Source of the DNA: Tamlana carrageenivorans
GTDB taxonomy: Bacteria; Bacteroidota; Bacteroidia; Flavobacteriales; Flavobacteriaceae
Reading direction: 5' to 3'
NCBI RefSeq assembly: GCF_002893765.1
Contig: NZ_CP025938.1
Coordinates: 3,491,501-3,555,500, forward strand
DNA length: 64,000 nucleotides
Positions 51,760 through 59,298 of the stretch are shown piece after piece; the first letter of the stretch is position 1, and every line of letters starts with the position of its first letter. A model generated the notes under the pieces. It saw nothing but the letters and a program-made list of their open reading frames with translations. It did not search any database and was not told the DNA's origin. Position numbers and translations under genes: made by a program.

Positions 51760-51927
51760 AACGTAAATTGTTTATGATACTATTTAAATTTATTATAAAA
51801 ATAATTTGATGCTAATTGTTAGGTCGTAGTTTTTCATGAAATACCTATGAAATAACTAAAGCCTTCAAAAAACATTAATATTTATTTAAATTAATTGAAA
51901 GACAATCAATTTGTGTTTAGTATGCTT

Positions 51928-52089
51928 TTACTTTTTCATCACACCTCTTAATAAGGACAGAATAAATAAAATAATGAATATATAGAAGCAAATTTTAGCA
52001 ATTCCAGCTGATGCTCCAGCTACTCCTCCGAAGCCTAAAACTCCAGCGATTAAAGCAATAATAATAAAAGTGATGGTCCAACGTAACAT
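51928..52089 (-). CDS. DUF1328/YtjA-family small membrane protein
   Basis: A 53-residue protein not represented by any longer frame. It starts MLRWTITFIIIALIAGVLGF, followed by GGVAGASAGIAKI, a second hydrophobic segment, and a short basic C-terminus (LLRGVMKK). The MLRW start and two-helix layout match the DUF1328/YtjA family of small inner-membrane proteins, often under stress control. The inverted repeat AGTTTAC/GTAAACT lies 26-46 bases upstream of the start. Confidence 0.8.
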   Translation of the reverse strand: MLRWTITFIIIALIAGVLGFGGVAGASAGIAKICFYIFIILFILSLLRGVMKK

Positions 52090-52114
52090 AATTTTTGATT
52101 TTTATTATAGATAA

Positions 52115-52135
52115 AGTTTACGCATGAAGTAAACT
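52115..52135. promoter_or_regulatory. Palindrome upstream of the DUF1328 gene
   Basis: AGTTTAC-GCATGAA-GTAAACT is a perfect 7-bp inverted repeat with a 7-base centre, 26 bases before the start codon at 52089. It may be an operator or a hairpin in the leader. The remaining 320 bases to truA show no gene or repeat. Confidence 0.45.
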
Positions 52136-52456
52136 TACTCTAATTATTAGAGATTTGTAAATGACTAATTTTAAGAGTTATACATGGAATAACATAACGC
52201 TTAATTTCAGCAAACTAAAGTTAGTAAATTAATCCTTACAAAGGGAAAATAATTTTAGCTCATAAAAACAAAATTCAACCCATTTACTTACAAAAAAGAA
52301 AAATTACTGTATAACGTATTGAAAATAAATAAATTACACTATTTTTTTAAAATATAATAAAATCATTCAAGGACATGCTTTAAATGGTCATTTTGTGATA
52401 AAAATGACACAGGAACCTCATTAAATACGTATGAAAATTATTCAATAGATAAAAAT

Positions 52457-53233
52457 TTAAATAAAATCTATTTTATTCAAGATCAACCCTGAAGCTGGGG
52501 CAATATACTCCATTTTCACTTTACTATCTGGAAGTAAACTAACGCGAATATCTTCTAATGTGAGCTTGCCTTTCCCTAAATCGATAAGGGTTCCCATCAT
52601 TAAACGAATTTGATTACGCATGAACCCTTTACCCCTAACACGTAAAATGTAAGATTGTTTCGGAAAGTAATTGGCGGTATAGATTGTGTTTTCAACCAAT
52701 TCACAAGTTAGAATTTCTCTTGTGTAAATACCATTATCGGTTGGTTTGTAGCAGTAGGAACGCACATAGTGTTCACCTTCAAAAAGTTTCGCTCCTTCTT
52801 TCATCAATTCGATATCCAAATCATCTAAAATGGTCGTCATAATTGGTGCGCAAAAAGGATGGCACTTTTCACCGTAAGTGAATAAATATAAATACTCTTT
52901 AATTTTCGAGTTATTAATAATATTAAATTTAGCATCAACTTCTCGAATACTTAAAGCCCGAATATCTTGAGGCAAATTATAATTAAATAATTCAAGAAAA
53001 GCCTCCTGATCTTCAATGGGTTCCTGTAAAAATAATTCGAAAGCTGCACATTCTGCCGAAACCATGGCATCAGTACGCCCAGAACTTAAACTCTTAAACG
53101 GTTTACCTTCCAGGATATAATTTAGAGTTCTATCCACCATAAGGTGCAACGTTTTCACATCTGGCTGTTTTTGCCATCCGTGAAAACGATATCCTAAATA
53201 TTGTATGTTAAAAACGTAGAAAAACTTTTTCAA
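52457..53233 (-). CDS. truA: tRNA pseudouridine(38-40) synthase TruA
   Basis: A 258-residue pseudouridine synthase. The catalytic Asp lies in LSSGRTDAMVSA (near residue 54), and RVRGKGFMRNQIRLMMGTLIDLGKGK near 195-220 is the second TruA hallmark. It modifies the anticodon stem-loop of tRNAs. The start is a TTG at 53233; no ATG lies upstream in frame before the hisIE stop nine bases away. It is the last gene of the his run. truA has no role in histidine synthesis itself, but it modifies tRNA-His and affects his attenuation in enteric bacteria (hisT), so its place here is interesting. Confidence 0.9.
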   Translation of the reverse strand: MKKFFYVFNIQYLGYRFHGWQKQPDVKTLHLMVDRTLNYILEGKPFKSLSSGRTDAMVSAECAAFELFLQEPIEDQEAFLELFNYNLPQDIRALSIREVDAKFNIINNSKIKEYLYLFTYGEKCHPFCAPIMTTILDDLDIELMKEGAKLFEGEHYVRSYCYKPTDNGIYTREILTCELVENTIYTANYFPKQSYILRVRGKGFMRNQIRLMMGTLIDLGKGKLTLEDIRVSLLPDSKVKMEYIAPASGLILNKIDFI

Positions 53234-53242
53234 ACCACGGAA

Positions 53243-53836
53243 TTACTTGTGTCTTCCTTTTAATTCGGCTTCAATATCTTTAAGGGTAAATCCTTTAGCT
53301 TGAAGTAACATGAGGTAGTGAAATAACAAATCGGCAGACTCATATAAAAACAATTCATCATTGTTATCCATGGCTTCAATAACGGTTTCAACAGCCTCTT
53401 CACCAACTTTTTGAGCGACTTTATTAATCCCCTTTGCAAACAAACTGGCTACATAAGATTTTTTGGTGTCTTTATTAGCAACACGCTCTGCAATCACATC
53501 TTCTAAAGTAGAAAAGAACCCATAAGACGATGCGTTTTCTTCAGCCCAACAGGTATCTGTTCCTTTATGGCAAGTAGGACCTACGGGATTTACTTGAATT
53601 AAAAGCGAATCATTATCACAATCATTTTTAATACTCACAAGATTTAAAAAGTTACCACTTTCTTCACCTTTCGTCCATAAACGCTGTTTACTTCTACTAA
53701 AAAAAGTAACCTTATTGGTTTCAATGGTTTTTTGGTAGGATGCTTCATTCATATACCCTAGCATCAATACTTTAGCTGTTGTAGCATCTTGAATAATCGC
53801 TGGAACGAGTCCGTTTGAGTCGTATTTAATTGTCAT
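53243..53836 (-). CDS. hisI: Bifunctional phosphoribosyl-AMP cyclohydrolase/phosphoribosyl-ATP pyrophosphatase
   Basis: A 197-residue HisIE fusion. The N-terminal HisI domain has LMLGYMNEASY, FFSRSKQRLWTKGEESGN and the zinc-binding CDNDSLL and GPTCHKGTDTCW (three Cys). The C-terminal HisE domain starts near residue 105 (FFSTLEDVIAERV) and has GEEAVETVIEA. It performs steps 2 and 3 of histidine synthesis. It lies 45 bases after hisF; that gap contains part of the dispersed repeat (TTCTGAAATAAGTTCAGAA). Confidence 0.95.
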   Translation of the reverse strand: MTIKYDSNGLVPAIIQDATTAKVLMLGYMNEASYQKTIETNKVTFFSRSKQRLWTKGEESGNFLNLVSIKNDCDNDSLLIQVNPVGPTCHKGTDTCWAEENASSYGFFSTLEDVIAERVANKDTKKSYVASLFAKGINKVAQKVGEEAVETVIEAMDNNDELFLYESADLLFHYLMLLQAKGFTLKDIEAELKGRHK

Positions 53837-53881
53837 GATAATTTCTTTATATGATTCTGAAATAAGTTCAGAATTGACGAC

Positions 53882-54637
53882 TTAAAGTCGTACTTCTATG
53901 TTATTTTTTTTCAGCTCTTTTTTTAGCTGCGGAATTGGGATTTCGCCAAAATGAAACACACTAGCTGCTAATGCTGCGTCCGATTTTCCGTCTTTAAAAG
54001 TATCTATAAAATGCTGAACATTTCCTGCTCCGCCAGATGCAATTATTGGAATATTTAAAGTATCCGATAATTTAGCCAAAGCTTCATTAGCAAATCCGTT
54101 TTTGGTACCATCATGGTTCATCGAGGTGAATAAAATTTCACCAGCACCACGTTGTTCCACTTCCTTAGCCCATTCGAACAAATCAATTTCTGTTGGTATG
54201 CTTCCACCAGCTAAATGTACTTTCCACTGCCCTTCTACTTGCTTGGCATCAATGGCAACTACCACACACTGACTACCAAATTTATTAGATAATTCATTAA
54301 TCAAATCGGGGCGTTTAACCGCCGATGAATTTATAGAAACCTTATCGGCACCACATTGTAAAAGCGCATCGACATGTTCTACGGATGATATACCTCCACC
54401 TACGGTAAAAGGAATATTAACTTGCTCGGCAACACGTAAAACCATATCTAAAGTAGTTCCTCTTCCTTCTAAGGTCGCAGCGATATCTAAAAAAACCAAC
54501 TCATCAGCCCCTTGATCGGCATATTGTTTAGCTAACACTACGGGATCTCCCGCATCACGCAAATCTACAAAATTCACACCTTTTACGGTACGTCCATTTT
54601 TAATATCTAAACAAGGAACTATTCTTTTTGTTAACAT
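53882..54637 (-). CDS. hisF: Imidazole glycerol phosphate synthase cyclase subunit
   Basis: A 251-residue (beta/alpha)8 barrel. Asp in IVPCLDIKNGRTVKG (catalytic D11 of the family) and the second in ASGGAGNVQHF region mark the active site. With HisH it makes imidazole-glycerol phosphate and AICAR, feeding both histidine and purine pathways. It follows hisA by 90 bases, a gap containing two small palindromes, one TTTCCGCtttcGCGGAAA-like (54693-54712). Confidence 0.96.
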   Translation of the reverse strand: MLTKRIVPCLDIKNGRTVKGVNFVDLRDAGDPVVLAKQYADQGADELVFLDIAATLEGRGTTLDMVLRVAEQVNIPFTVGGGISSVEHVDALLQCGADKVSINSSAVKRPDLINELSNKFGSQCVVVAIDAKQVEGQWKVHLAGGSIPTEIDLFEWAKEVEQRGAGEILFTSMNHDGTKNGFANEALAKLSDTLNIPIIASGGAGNVQHFIDTFKDGKSDAALAASVFHFGEIPIPQLKKELKKNNIEVRL

Positions 54638-54692
54638 TTAATTTCTTTTTTTGAGTTTCCATCGAGGTGGAAATCCTTATCCAATTAATTAG

Positions 54693-54712
54693 ATTTCCGC
54701 TTTCGCGGAAAT
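54693..54712. repeat. Short palindrome ATTTCCGC-TTTC-GCGGAAAT
   Basis: A perfect 8-bp inverted repeat with a four-base loop between hisA and hisF. A near-copy, ATTTCTGC-GAAA-GCAGAAAT, lies at 57699-57718 after the hisB start. A weaker TTTCCA/TGGAAA pair is at 54656-54673. Such GC-centred hairpins are likely repeat elements, possibly RNA processing signals. Confidence 0.6.
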
Positions 54713-54727
54713 AGAAAAAACAATACT

Positions 54728-55462
54728 TTAAACGTATTTTTCTAATTGATGTAAACTAATACGGTTTTCATAAATGGCTTTTCCAACAATTACGCCTTCA
54801 CAGCCTAGGTCTTTTAATTTTGGCAATTCACCAATTTCTGAAATTCCACCAGAAGCGATTAATTTAATAGACTGCCCACTACTTTGGCTAGAACACTCAG
54901 CCAAGATTTGTTTATACAACTCAAACGATGGTCCTTCAAGCATACCATCCTTAGAAATATCGGTGCAAATCACATACTTAATACCTTTATTTTGATAACC
55001 CTTAATAAACGGAATAAGCTCCTCCTCACTATCTTCTTGCCAACCACTAATCGCTACTTTTCCAGCGTTACTGTCTGCTCCTAAAATAATTTTTTCACTA
55101 CCGTATTTTTCTATCCATCCCTCAAAAATTTCTGGATCTTTTACAGCAATACTACCTCCGGTTATTTGTCTCGCTCCAGAGTTAAAAGCAATATGTAAAT
55201 CTTCATCGGATTTTAAACCGCCACCAAAATCAATTTTCAACTTGGTTTTAGCTGCTATTTGTTCCAACACCTTATAATTTACAATATGCTTGGCTTTTGC
55301 GCCATCTAAATCTACAAGGTGTAAATTTTCAATGCCCGAAGCTTCAAACATTTTGGCAACTTCCAAAGGGTTTTCATTATACACTTTTTTGGTGTCGTAA
55401 TCACCTTTTGTAAGACGCACACATTTTCCGTCTATGATATCTATGGCTGGTATGATTCTCAT
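54728..55462 (-). CDS. hisA: Phosphoribosylformimino-5-aminoimidazole carboxamide ribotide isomerase
   Basis: A 244-residue (beta/alpha)8 barrel isomerase, step 4 of histidine synthesis. The catalytic Asp is in MRIIPAIDIIDGKCVRL and a second Asp in YVICTDISKDGMLEGPS; phosphate-binding GGG and GG loops (KIDFGGGLKS, LIASGGI) are visible. I chose ATG 55462 because MRIIPAID is the normal start; a TTG at 55483 would add seven residues. Confidence 0.95.
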   Translation of the reverse strand: MRIIPAIDIIDGKCVRLTKGDYDTKKVYNENPLEVAKMFEASGIENLHLVDLDGAKAKHIVNYKVLEQIAAKTKLKIDFGGGLKSDEDLHIAFNSGARQITGGSIAVKDPEIFEGWIEKYGSEKIILGADSNAGKVAISGWQEDSEEELIPFIKGYQNKGIKYVICTDISKDGMLEGPSFELYKQILAECSSQSSGQSIKLIASGGISEIGELPKLKDLGCEGVIVGKAIYENRISLHQLEKYV

Positions 55463-55518
55463 TTTGATTAACTTGTTAATCAACCCTGAATTAATTTCAG
55501 GGTCTTTTTATTATATTC

Positions 55519-55785
55519 CTAATGTTTTAAATTGGGATTAGAATTCTTTATTAAATTCCATTTCCATTCTTTATGCCAATTTTTTAATTGTTTTTCTCTA
55601 TTTCTTGCTAAATCAATATTTGTGAACTCTTCAAAATAAACTAATTCTGTAACATTGTATTTTTTTGTGAATAGCGCTCTAATTCCTTTTTTATGAGCTT
55701 CAATTCTCTTGGCTAAATCGCTTGTATAACCAACATATAATGTTGTTCTATTTTTATTTGATAGTATATAGCAATAAAATTTCAA
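55519..55785 (-). CDS. GIY-YIG nuclease-domain protein
   Basis: An 88-residue single-domain protein of the UPF0213/YhbQ-like GIY-YIG group. KFYCYILSN and TTLYVGYTSDLAKRIEAHKKG hold the two motif tyrosines, the Arg and the His, and LARNREKQLKNWHKEWKWNLI has the family's Glu region. I used the TTG at 55785; the longer frame to 55839 overlaps hisH. It sits inside the his operon between hisH and hisA, with no link to histidine. Small GIY-YIG genes of this kind move often, so it is likely an insertion. Confidence 0.78.
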   Translation of the reverse strand: MKFYCYILSNKNRTTLYVGYTSDLAKRIEAHKKGIRALFTKKYNVTELVYFEEFTNIDLARNREKQLKNWHKEWKWNLIKNSNPNLKH

Positions 55786-55798
55786 TTTAATAATAATT

Positions 55799-56482
55799 TT
55801 AAGTAACAGATTCTGAAACAAGTTCAGAATGGAATTCAAGATTCAAAAAATTTTCTAAAATTTTTTGACCTTGAATTCCACTCTTCTCTGGATGAAATTG
55901 AACCCCATAAAAATTATTATGCTGTAAAGCTGAAGCATAGTTAATACCGTAATCAGTTTTTGAAATGGTTTCATTACAATGCTCGGCGTAATAACTATGC
56001 ACAAGATACATGTATTCGTTTTCTTTTATACCTTTAAATAAATCGGATTTCAAATCTTTTATTACATTCCAACCCATTTGTGGCACTTTAACATCGTTAG
56101 AAAAACGTTTTACATGGGTTTGAAAAATACCTAGTCCATCACAATGCCCTTCTTCGGTAGATAAACACATGAGTTGCATACCTAAACAAATCCCTAATAC
56201 GGGTTGTTTTAGCTTTGGAATTAAAGTATCTAAACCACTTTCCTTAAGCATTTTCATGGCAGAACTCGCTTCGCCAACACCTGGGAAAATAATTTTATCG
56301 GCTGCTAAAATCTCATCTGGATTGTTAGACAAAATAGCATCAACTCCCAAACGTTTAAAAGCAAATTGTATGCTTTTAATATTTCCAGCGCCGTAATTTA
56401 TGATGACAACCGAAGCCTTAGAAGCCCCTTCTGGCTTCCCCGAAGGGGAAGAACTCTCACTCATGTCTTTAAACTCACTCAT
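55799..56482 (-). CDS. hisH: Imidazole glycerol phosphate synthase glutaminase subunit (with repeat-derived ends)
   Basis: A 227-residue class I glutamine amidotransferase that feeds ammonia to HisF. The nucleophile lies in LGICLGMQLM and the His-Glu pair in GVQFHPEKSG. The core would normally start a residue or two before VVIINYGAGNIKS. Here it is preceded by about 24 residues (MSEFKDMSESSSPSGKPEGAS...) encoded by a GC-rich palindrome CTTCCCC-GAA-GGGGAAG (56435-56451). The last 12 residues (EFHSELVSESVT) come from a dispersed repeat. No ATG lies nearer the core, so the extension should be translated. The core looks intact, so the enzyme is probably active. Confidence 0.9.
   Translation of the reverse strand: MSEFKDMSESSSPSGKPEGASKASVVIINYGAGNIKSIQFAFKRLGVDAILSNNPDEILAADKIIFPGVGEASSAMKMLKESGLDTLIPKLKQPVLGICLGMQLMCLSTEEGHCDGLGIFQTHVKRFSNDVKVPQMGWNVIKDLKSDLFKGIKENEYMYLVHSYYAEHCNETISKTDYGINYASALQHNNFYGVQFHPEKSGIQGQKILENFLNLEFHSELVSESVT
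55801..55836. repeat. Dispersed repeat half-unit forming the hisH 3' end
   Basis: AGATTCTGAAAC ... GTTCAGAATGGAATTC on the plus strand is the same core as in the repeats at 51409-51482 and 59218-59292. On the minus strand it encodes the last residues and supplies the stop codon of hisH. Confidence 0.65.
56435..56451. repeat. GC-rich palindrome at the hisH 5' end
   Basis: CTTCCCC-GAA-GGGGAAG, a perfect 7-bp inverted repeat inside an AGCCCCTTCTGGCTTCCCCG context, encodes SSSPSGKPEGAS of HisH. A second GC-rich tract, TCTCCCTTTTGGGGGTTGGGGGG (56531-56553, given as TCTCCCTTTTGGGGG plus TTGGGGGG), lies just after the hisB stop. Both stand out against the AT-rich background. Confidence 0.6.
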
Positions 56483-56554
56483 TGTTAATTAGCTATCTTA
56501 TGAATTTTCATTTTTTAGAAACTTTTTAATTCTCCCTTTTGGGGGTTGGGGGGC

Positions 56555-57691
56555 CTATAGCATACCTTTTGTACTCGGTAAAAACATTTTGTTTGCATCA
56601 CGTTTTACCGCCATTTTCATGGCTTTAGCAAAAGCTTTGAAAATACCTTCAATTTTATGATGCTCGTTTACTCCTTCAGCTTTAATGTTTAAATTACATT
56701 TCGCACCATCTGTAAACGATTTAAACAGGTGATAAAACATTTCAGTAGGCATATCCCCTATTTTTTCACGTTTAAATTCGGCATCCCATTCTAGCCAATT
56801 TCTACCTCCAAAATCAACAGCAACCTGGGCTAAACAATCATCCATTGGTAAGCAAAATCCGTAACGTTCTATGCCTAATTTATTACCTAAAGCTTTGTTG
56901 AATAATTCTCCAAAGGCAATCATAGTATCTTCAATGGTATGATGCTCATCGACTTCTAAATCGCCATTCACTTTAATAGTTAAATCCATAGCACCATGAC
57001 GCCCAATTTGATCTAACATATGATCGAAAAAAGATAACCCTGTGCTGATATCATTTTTTCCAGAGCCATCAAGGTTTAATTTGATGTAAATCTGTGTTTC
57101 ATTGGTGATTCTAGTAATCTCAGCAACACGATCTTGCAACTTTAAAAATTCGTAAATGGCTTTCCAATCGGTGCTGGTAAGTGCAATACAATCGTTAATT
57201 TCCTTTTGAGAAGCTTCAATTTCATCGGCACCCAATTCTGGGTTTTCAGAAAGGTAAATACCTTTAGCTCCAAGGTTTTTAGCCAATTCCATATCGGTAA
57301 TCCGATCTCCTAATACAAAAGAATTTTCCAAATCATATTCCTCAGAGAAATATTTAGTCAGCAGTCCTGTTTTCGGCTTACGTGTTTCTGCATTTTCATG
57401 CGGAAAGGTTTTATCTATATGAATATCAGTGAATACAACGCCTTCTTTTTCAAAAGCTGAAATCACTTTATTTTGAGCCGGCCAAAACGTGTCTTCAGGA
57501 AAAGAATCGGTTCCTAAACCATCCTGATTCGTTACCATCACCAATTCGTAATCCAATTCACTTGCAATTTTAGCCATGTATTGAAAAACTTTCGGGTAAA
57601 ATTCTAATTTTTCTAAACTATCAAGTTGGTAATCAACTGGTGGCTCCAAAACAAGCGTACCATCGCGGTCTATAAATAATACTTTCTTCAT
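56555..57691 (-). CDS. hisB: Bifunctional histidinol-phosphatase/imidazoleglycerol-phosphate dehydratase
   Basis: A 378-residue fusion. The N-terminal HAD phosphatase domain starts MKKVLFIDRDGTLV with the nucleophile and second Asp (D8, D10) and has VLGDRITDMELAKNLG. The C-terminal dehydratase domain (about residues 185-378) has the metal-binding DEHHTIEDTMIAFGE and EGVNEHHKIEGIFKAFAKA. It carries out steps 6 and 8 of histidine synthesis. It is preceded by a 478-base region that holds an acetyltransferase remnant. Confidence 0.96.
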   Translation of the reverse strand: MKKVLFIDRDGTLVLEPPVDYQLDSLEKLEFYPKVFQYMAKIASELDYELVMVTNQDGLGTDSFPEDTFWPAQNKVISAFEKEGVVFTDIHIDKTFPHENAETRKPKTGLLTKYFSEEYDLENSFVLGDRITDMELAKNLGAKGIYLSENPELGADEIEASQKEINDCIALTSTDWKAIYEFLKLQDRVAEITRITNETQIYIKLNLDGSGKNDISTGLSFFDHMLDQIGRHGAMDLTIKVNGDLEVDEHHTIEDTMIAFGELFNKALGNKLGIERYGFCLPMDDCLAQVAVDFGGRNWLEWDAEFKREKIGDMPTEMFYHLFKSFTDGAKCNLNIKAEGVNEHHKIEGIFKAFAKAMKMAVKRDANKMFLPSTKGML

Positions 57692-57844
57692 TTTTTTAAT
57701 TTCTGCGAAAGCAGAAATCTATTTTTAATTAATAATTCTACTAAAACCCTGCATCAAATACAGAATATAAATTATGCTCTATTCCATTCATCTCTTATGA
57801 TACTATACACATAAGTGCCAGCACTGTTCCCATAAGACTGAAAA

Positions 57845-58132
57845 TTATAATCTCTTAAAAGCACCAAGCTTTTCAATAGCTTTTTGCGATTTCACATTTT
57901 TAATATCAATTTTAAACTCTACGTGACGTAAGTCTAATTCATTAAAACAATAATCTAAAAGCAATTTTTTGCATGATGCATTTAAACCAGTACCTTTATA
58001 TTTTTCCACAAGTCATGTCCATCCAATCTCTAATCTTTTATTCTGAAAATTAATATTTCCAAACATCGTTAAACCAATTGACTTGTTAGTTTTCCTTTTT
58101 ATAATTATAAATGGATATAGTTCTTTATTCAT
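57845..58132 (-). pseudogene. GNAT acetyltransferase pseudogene
   Basis: The 96-codon frame from ATG 58132 (MNKELYPFIIIKRKTNKSIGL) resembles RimJ/RimL-type GNAT proteins: TMFGNINFQNKRLEIGWT is followed by a TGA (58015-58013) where a Trp is expected, then LVEKYKGTGLNASCKKLLL and FKIDIKNVKSQKAIEKLGA, the acetyl-CoA-binding region. The N-terminus is missing about 50 residues and the C-terminus is cut after KRL. It is a decayed gene between hisB and hisC, in the direction of the operon. Confidence 0.78.
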
Positions 58133-58169
58133 TTTTTAGTTAAGACAAATCCCAACTTCATAAAAAAAT

Positions 58170-59213
58170 TTAGAGTGTACTTAAACTTTTTAATTCTTCA
58201 ATCAATTTCTTATTTTCTTCAGGCGTCCCAACAGTAAACCTCAATGTGTTTTCACAACCGGGCTGTGTCGTTCTGTTTCTAATAACGATCCCTTTTTCTA
58301 TGAGTTGGTTGTAACGTTTTGTAGCATCATCAACTTTCGCTAAAACAAAATTGGCATCAGAAGGATAGATTTCAGAAACATAATCCACCGTTTTCAACGA
58401 AGCCACCAATAAATCGCGTTCTTCTAAAATCACAGAAACTTGTTTATCGGTTAAAGCTTTATTTTGAAGTTGTTCAATGGCCTTTAACTGCGTTAATTCA
58501 TTAACATTGTAAGGTGGTTTAATACGATTTAAAACCGAAATAATTTCTTCGGAAGCAAAACAAAGTCCTAAACGAATCCCTGCCAAACCATAAGCTTTTG
58601 AAAGCGTTTGAGTGACAATTAAATTTGGGAATTCTAATAACCTGCTTGCCCAACTTTCTTCGTTTGAAAAATCGATGTAAGCTTCATCAATAACCACAAT
58701 GCCCTTAAAACTTTTAAGCAAATTTGAAATCGCTTCGGAAGCAAAACTATTACCCGTTGGATTGTTAGGTGAACAGATAAATAATAATTTACTATGCGCA
58801 TCTGCTGCATTTAAAATAGCATCTACTTTTGGTTGAAATTCGGCATCTAATTGCACCTCTTTTATGGCAACTGCATTGATATTTGCCAACACACTGTACA
58901 TCCCGTAAGTTGGTGGTAAAGTGATGATATTATCCTCATTAGGCTCACAAAAAGCTCTAAAAATCAAATCTAAAACTTCGTCGCTACCATTTCCTAAAAG
59001 CATGTTTTTAGTAGGTACATTTTTGATCTCCGACAATAACGATTTTACCGAGCGTTGTTGCGGATCGGGATAACGATTAACACCGTTTTCATACGGATTC
59101 TCGTTAGCATCTAAAAACACCATCGCATCACTATTGCCTTGAAATTCATCCCTTGCAGACGAATATGGTTTAAGCGCCTTTATGGTTGGTCTTATTAAAT
59201 CTTGAATATTCAT
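58170..59213 (-). CDS. hisC: Histidinol-phosphate aminotransferase
   Basis: A 347-residue PLP-dependent fold-type I aminotransferase. Landmarks are LGNGSDEVLDLI, CSPNNPTGN, VIDEAYIDFS and the PLP-lysine in TLSKAYGLAGIRLG; the C-terminal Arg lies in TLRFTVGTPEEN. It converts imidazole-acetol phosphate to histidinol phosphate with glutamate. An 85-base gap with an inverted repeat (59218-59292) separates it from hisD. Confidence 0.95.
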   Translation of the reverse strand: MNIQDLIRPTIKALKPYSSARDEFQGNSDAMVFLDANENPYENGVNRYPDPQQRSVKSLLSEIKNVPTKNMLLGNGSDEVLDLIFRAFCEPNEDNIITLPPTYGMYSVLANINAVAIKEVQLDAEFQPKVDAILNAADAHSKLLFICSPNNPTGNSFASEAISNLLKSFKGIVVIDEAYIDFSNEESWASRLLEFPNLIVTQTLSKAYGLAGIRLGLCFASEEIISVLNRIKPPYNVNELTQLKAIEQLQNKALTDKQVSVILEERDLLVASLKTVDYVSEIYPSDANFVLAKVDDATKRYNQLIEKGIVIRNRTTQPGCENTLRFTVGTPEENKKLIEELKSLSTL

Positions 59214-59217
59214 TTTT

Positions 59218-59292
59218 CGTCACACTGAATTTATTTCAGTGTCTCAATGTTAATTTATCTTGATGTGATACTGAAACAAGTTCAGTATGACA
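59218..59292. repeat. Dispersed inverted repeat between hisD and hisC
   Basis: CGTCACACTGAATTTATTTC, then AGTGTCTCA, is matched by TGTGATACTGAAACAAG, then TTCAGTATGACAC, in inverted orientation. It is a member of the same family as the units at 4232-4304 and 51409-51482. It lies within the his transcript and could form a hairpin there. Confidence 0.65.
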
Positions 59293-59298
59293 CTACTT

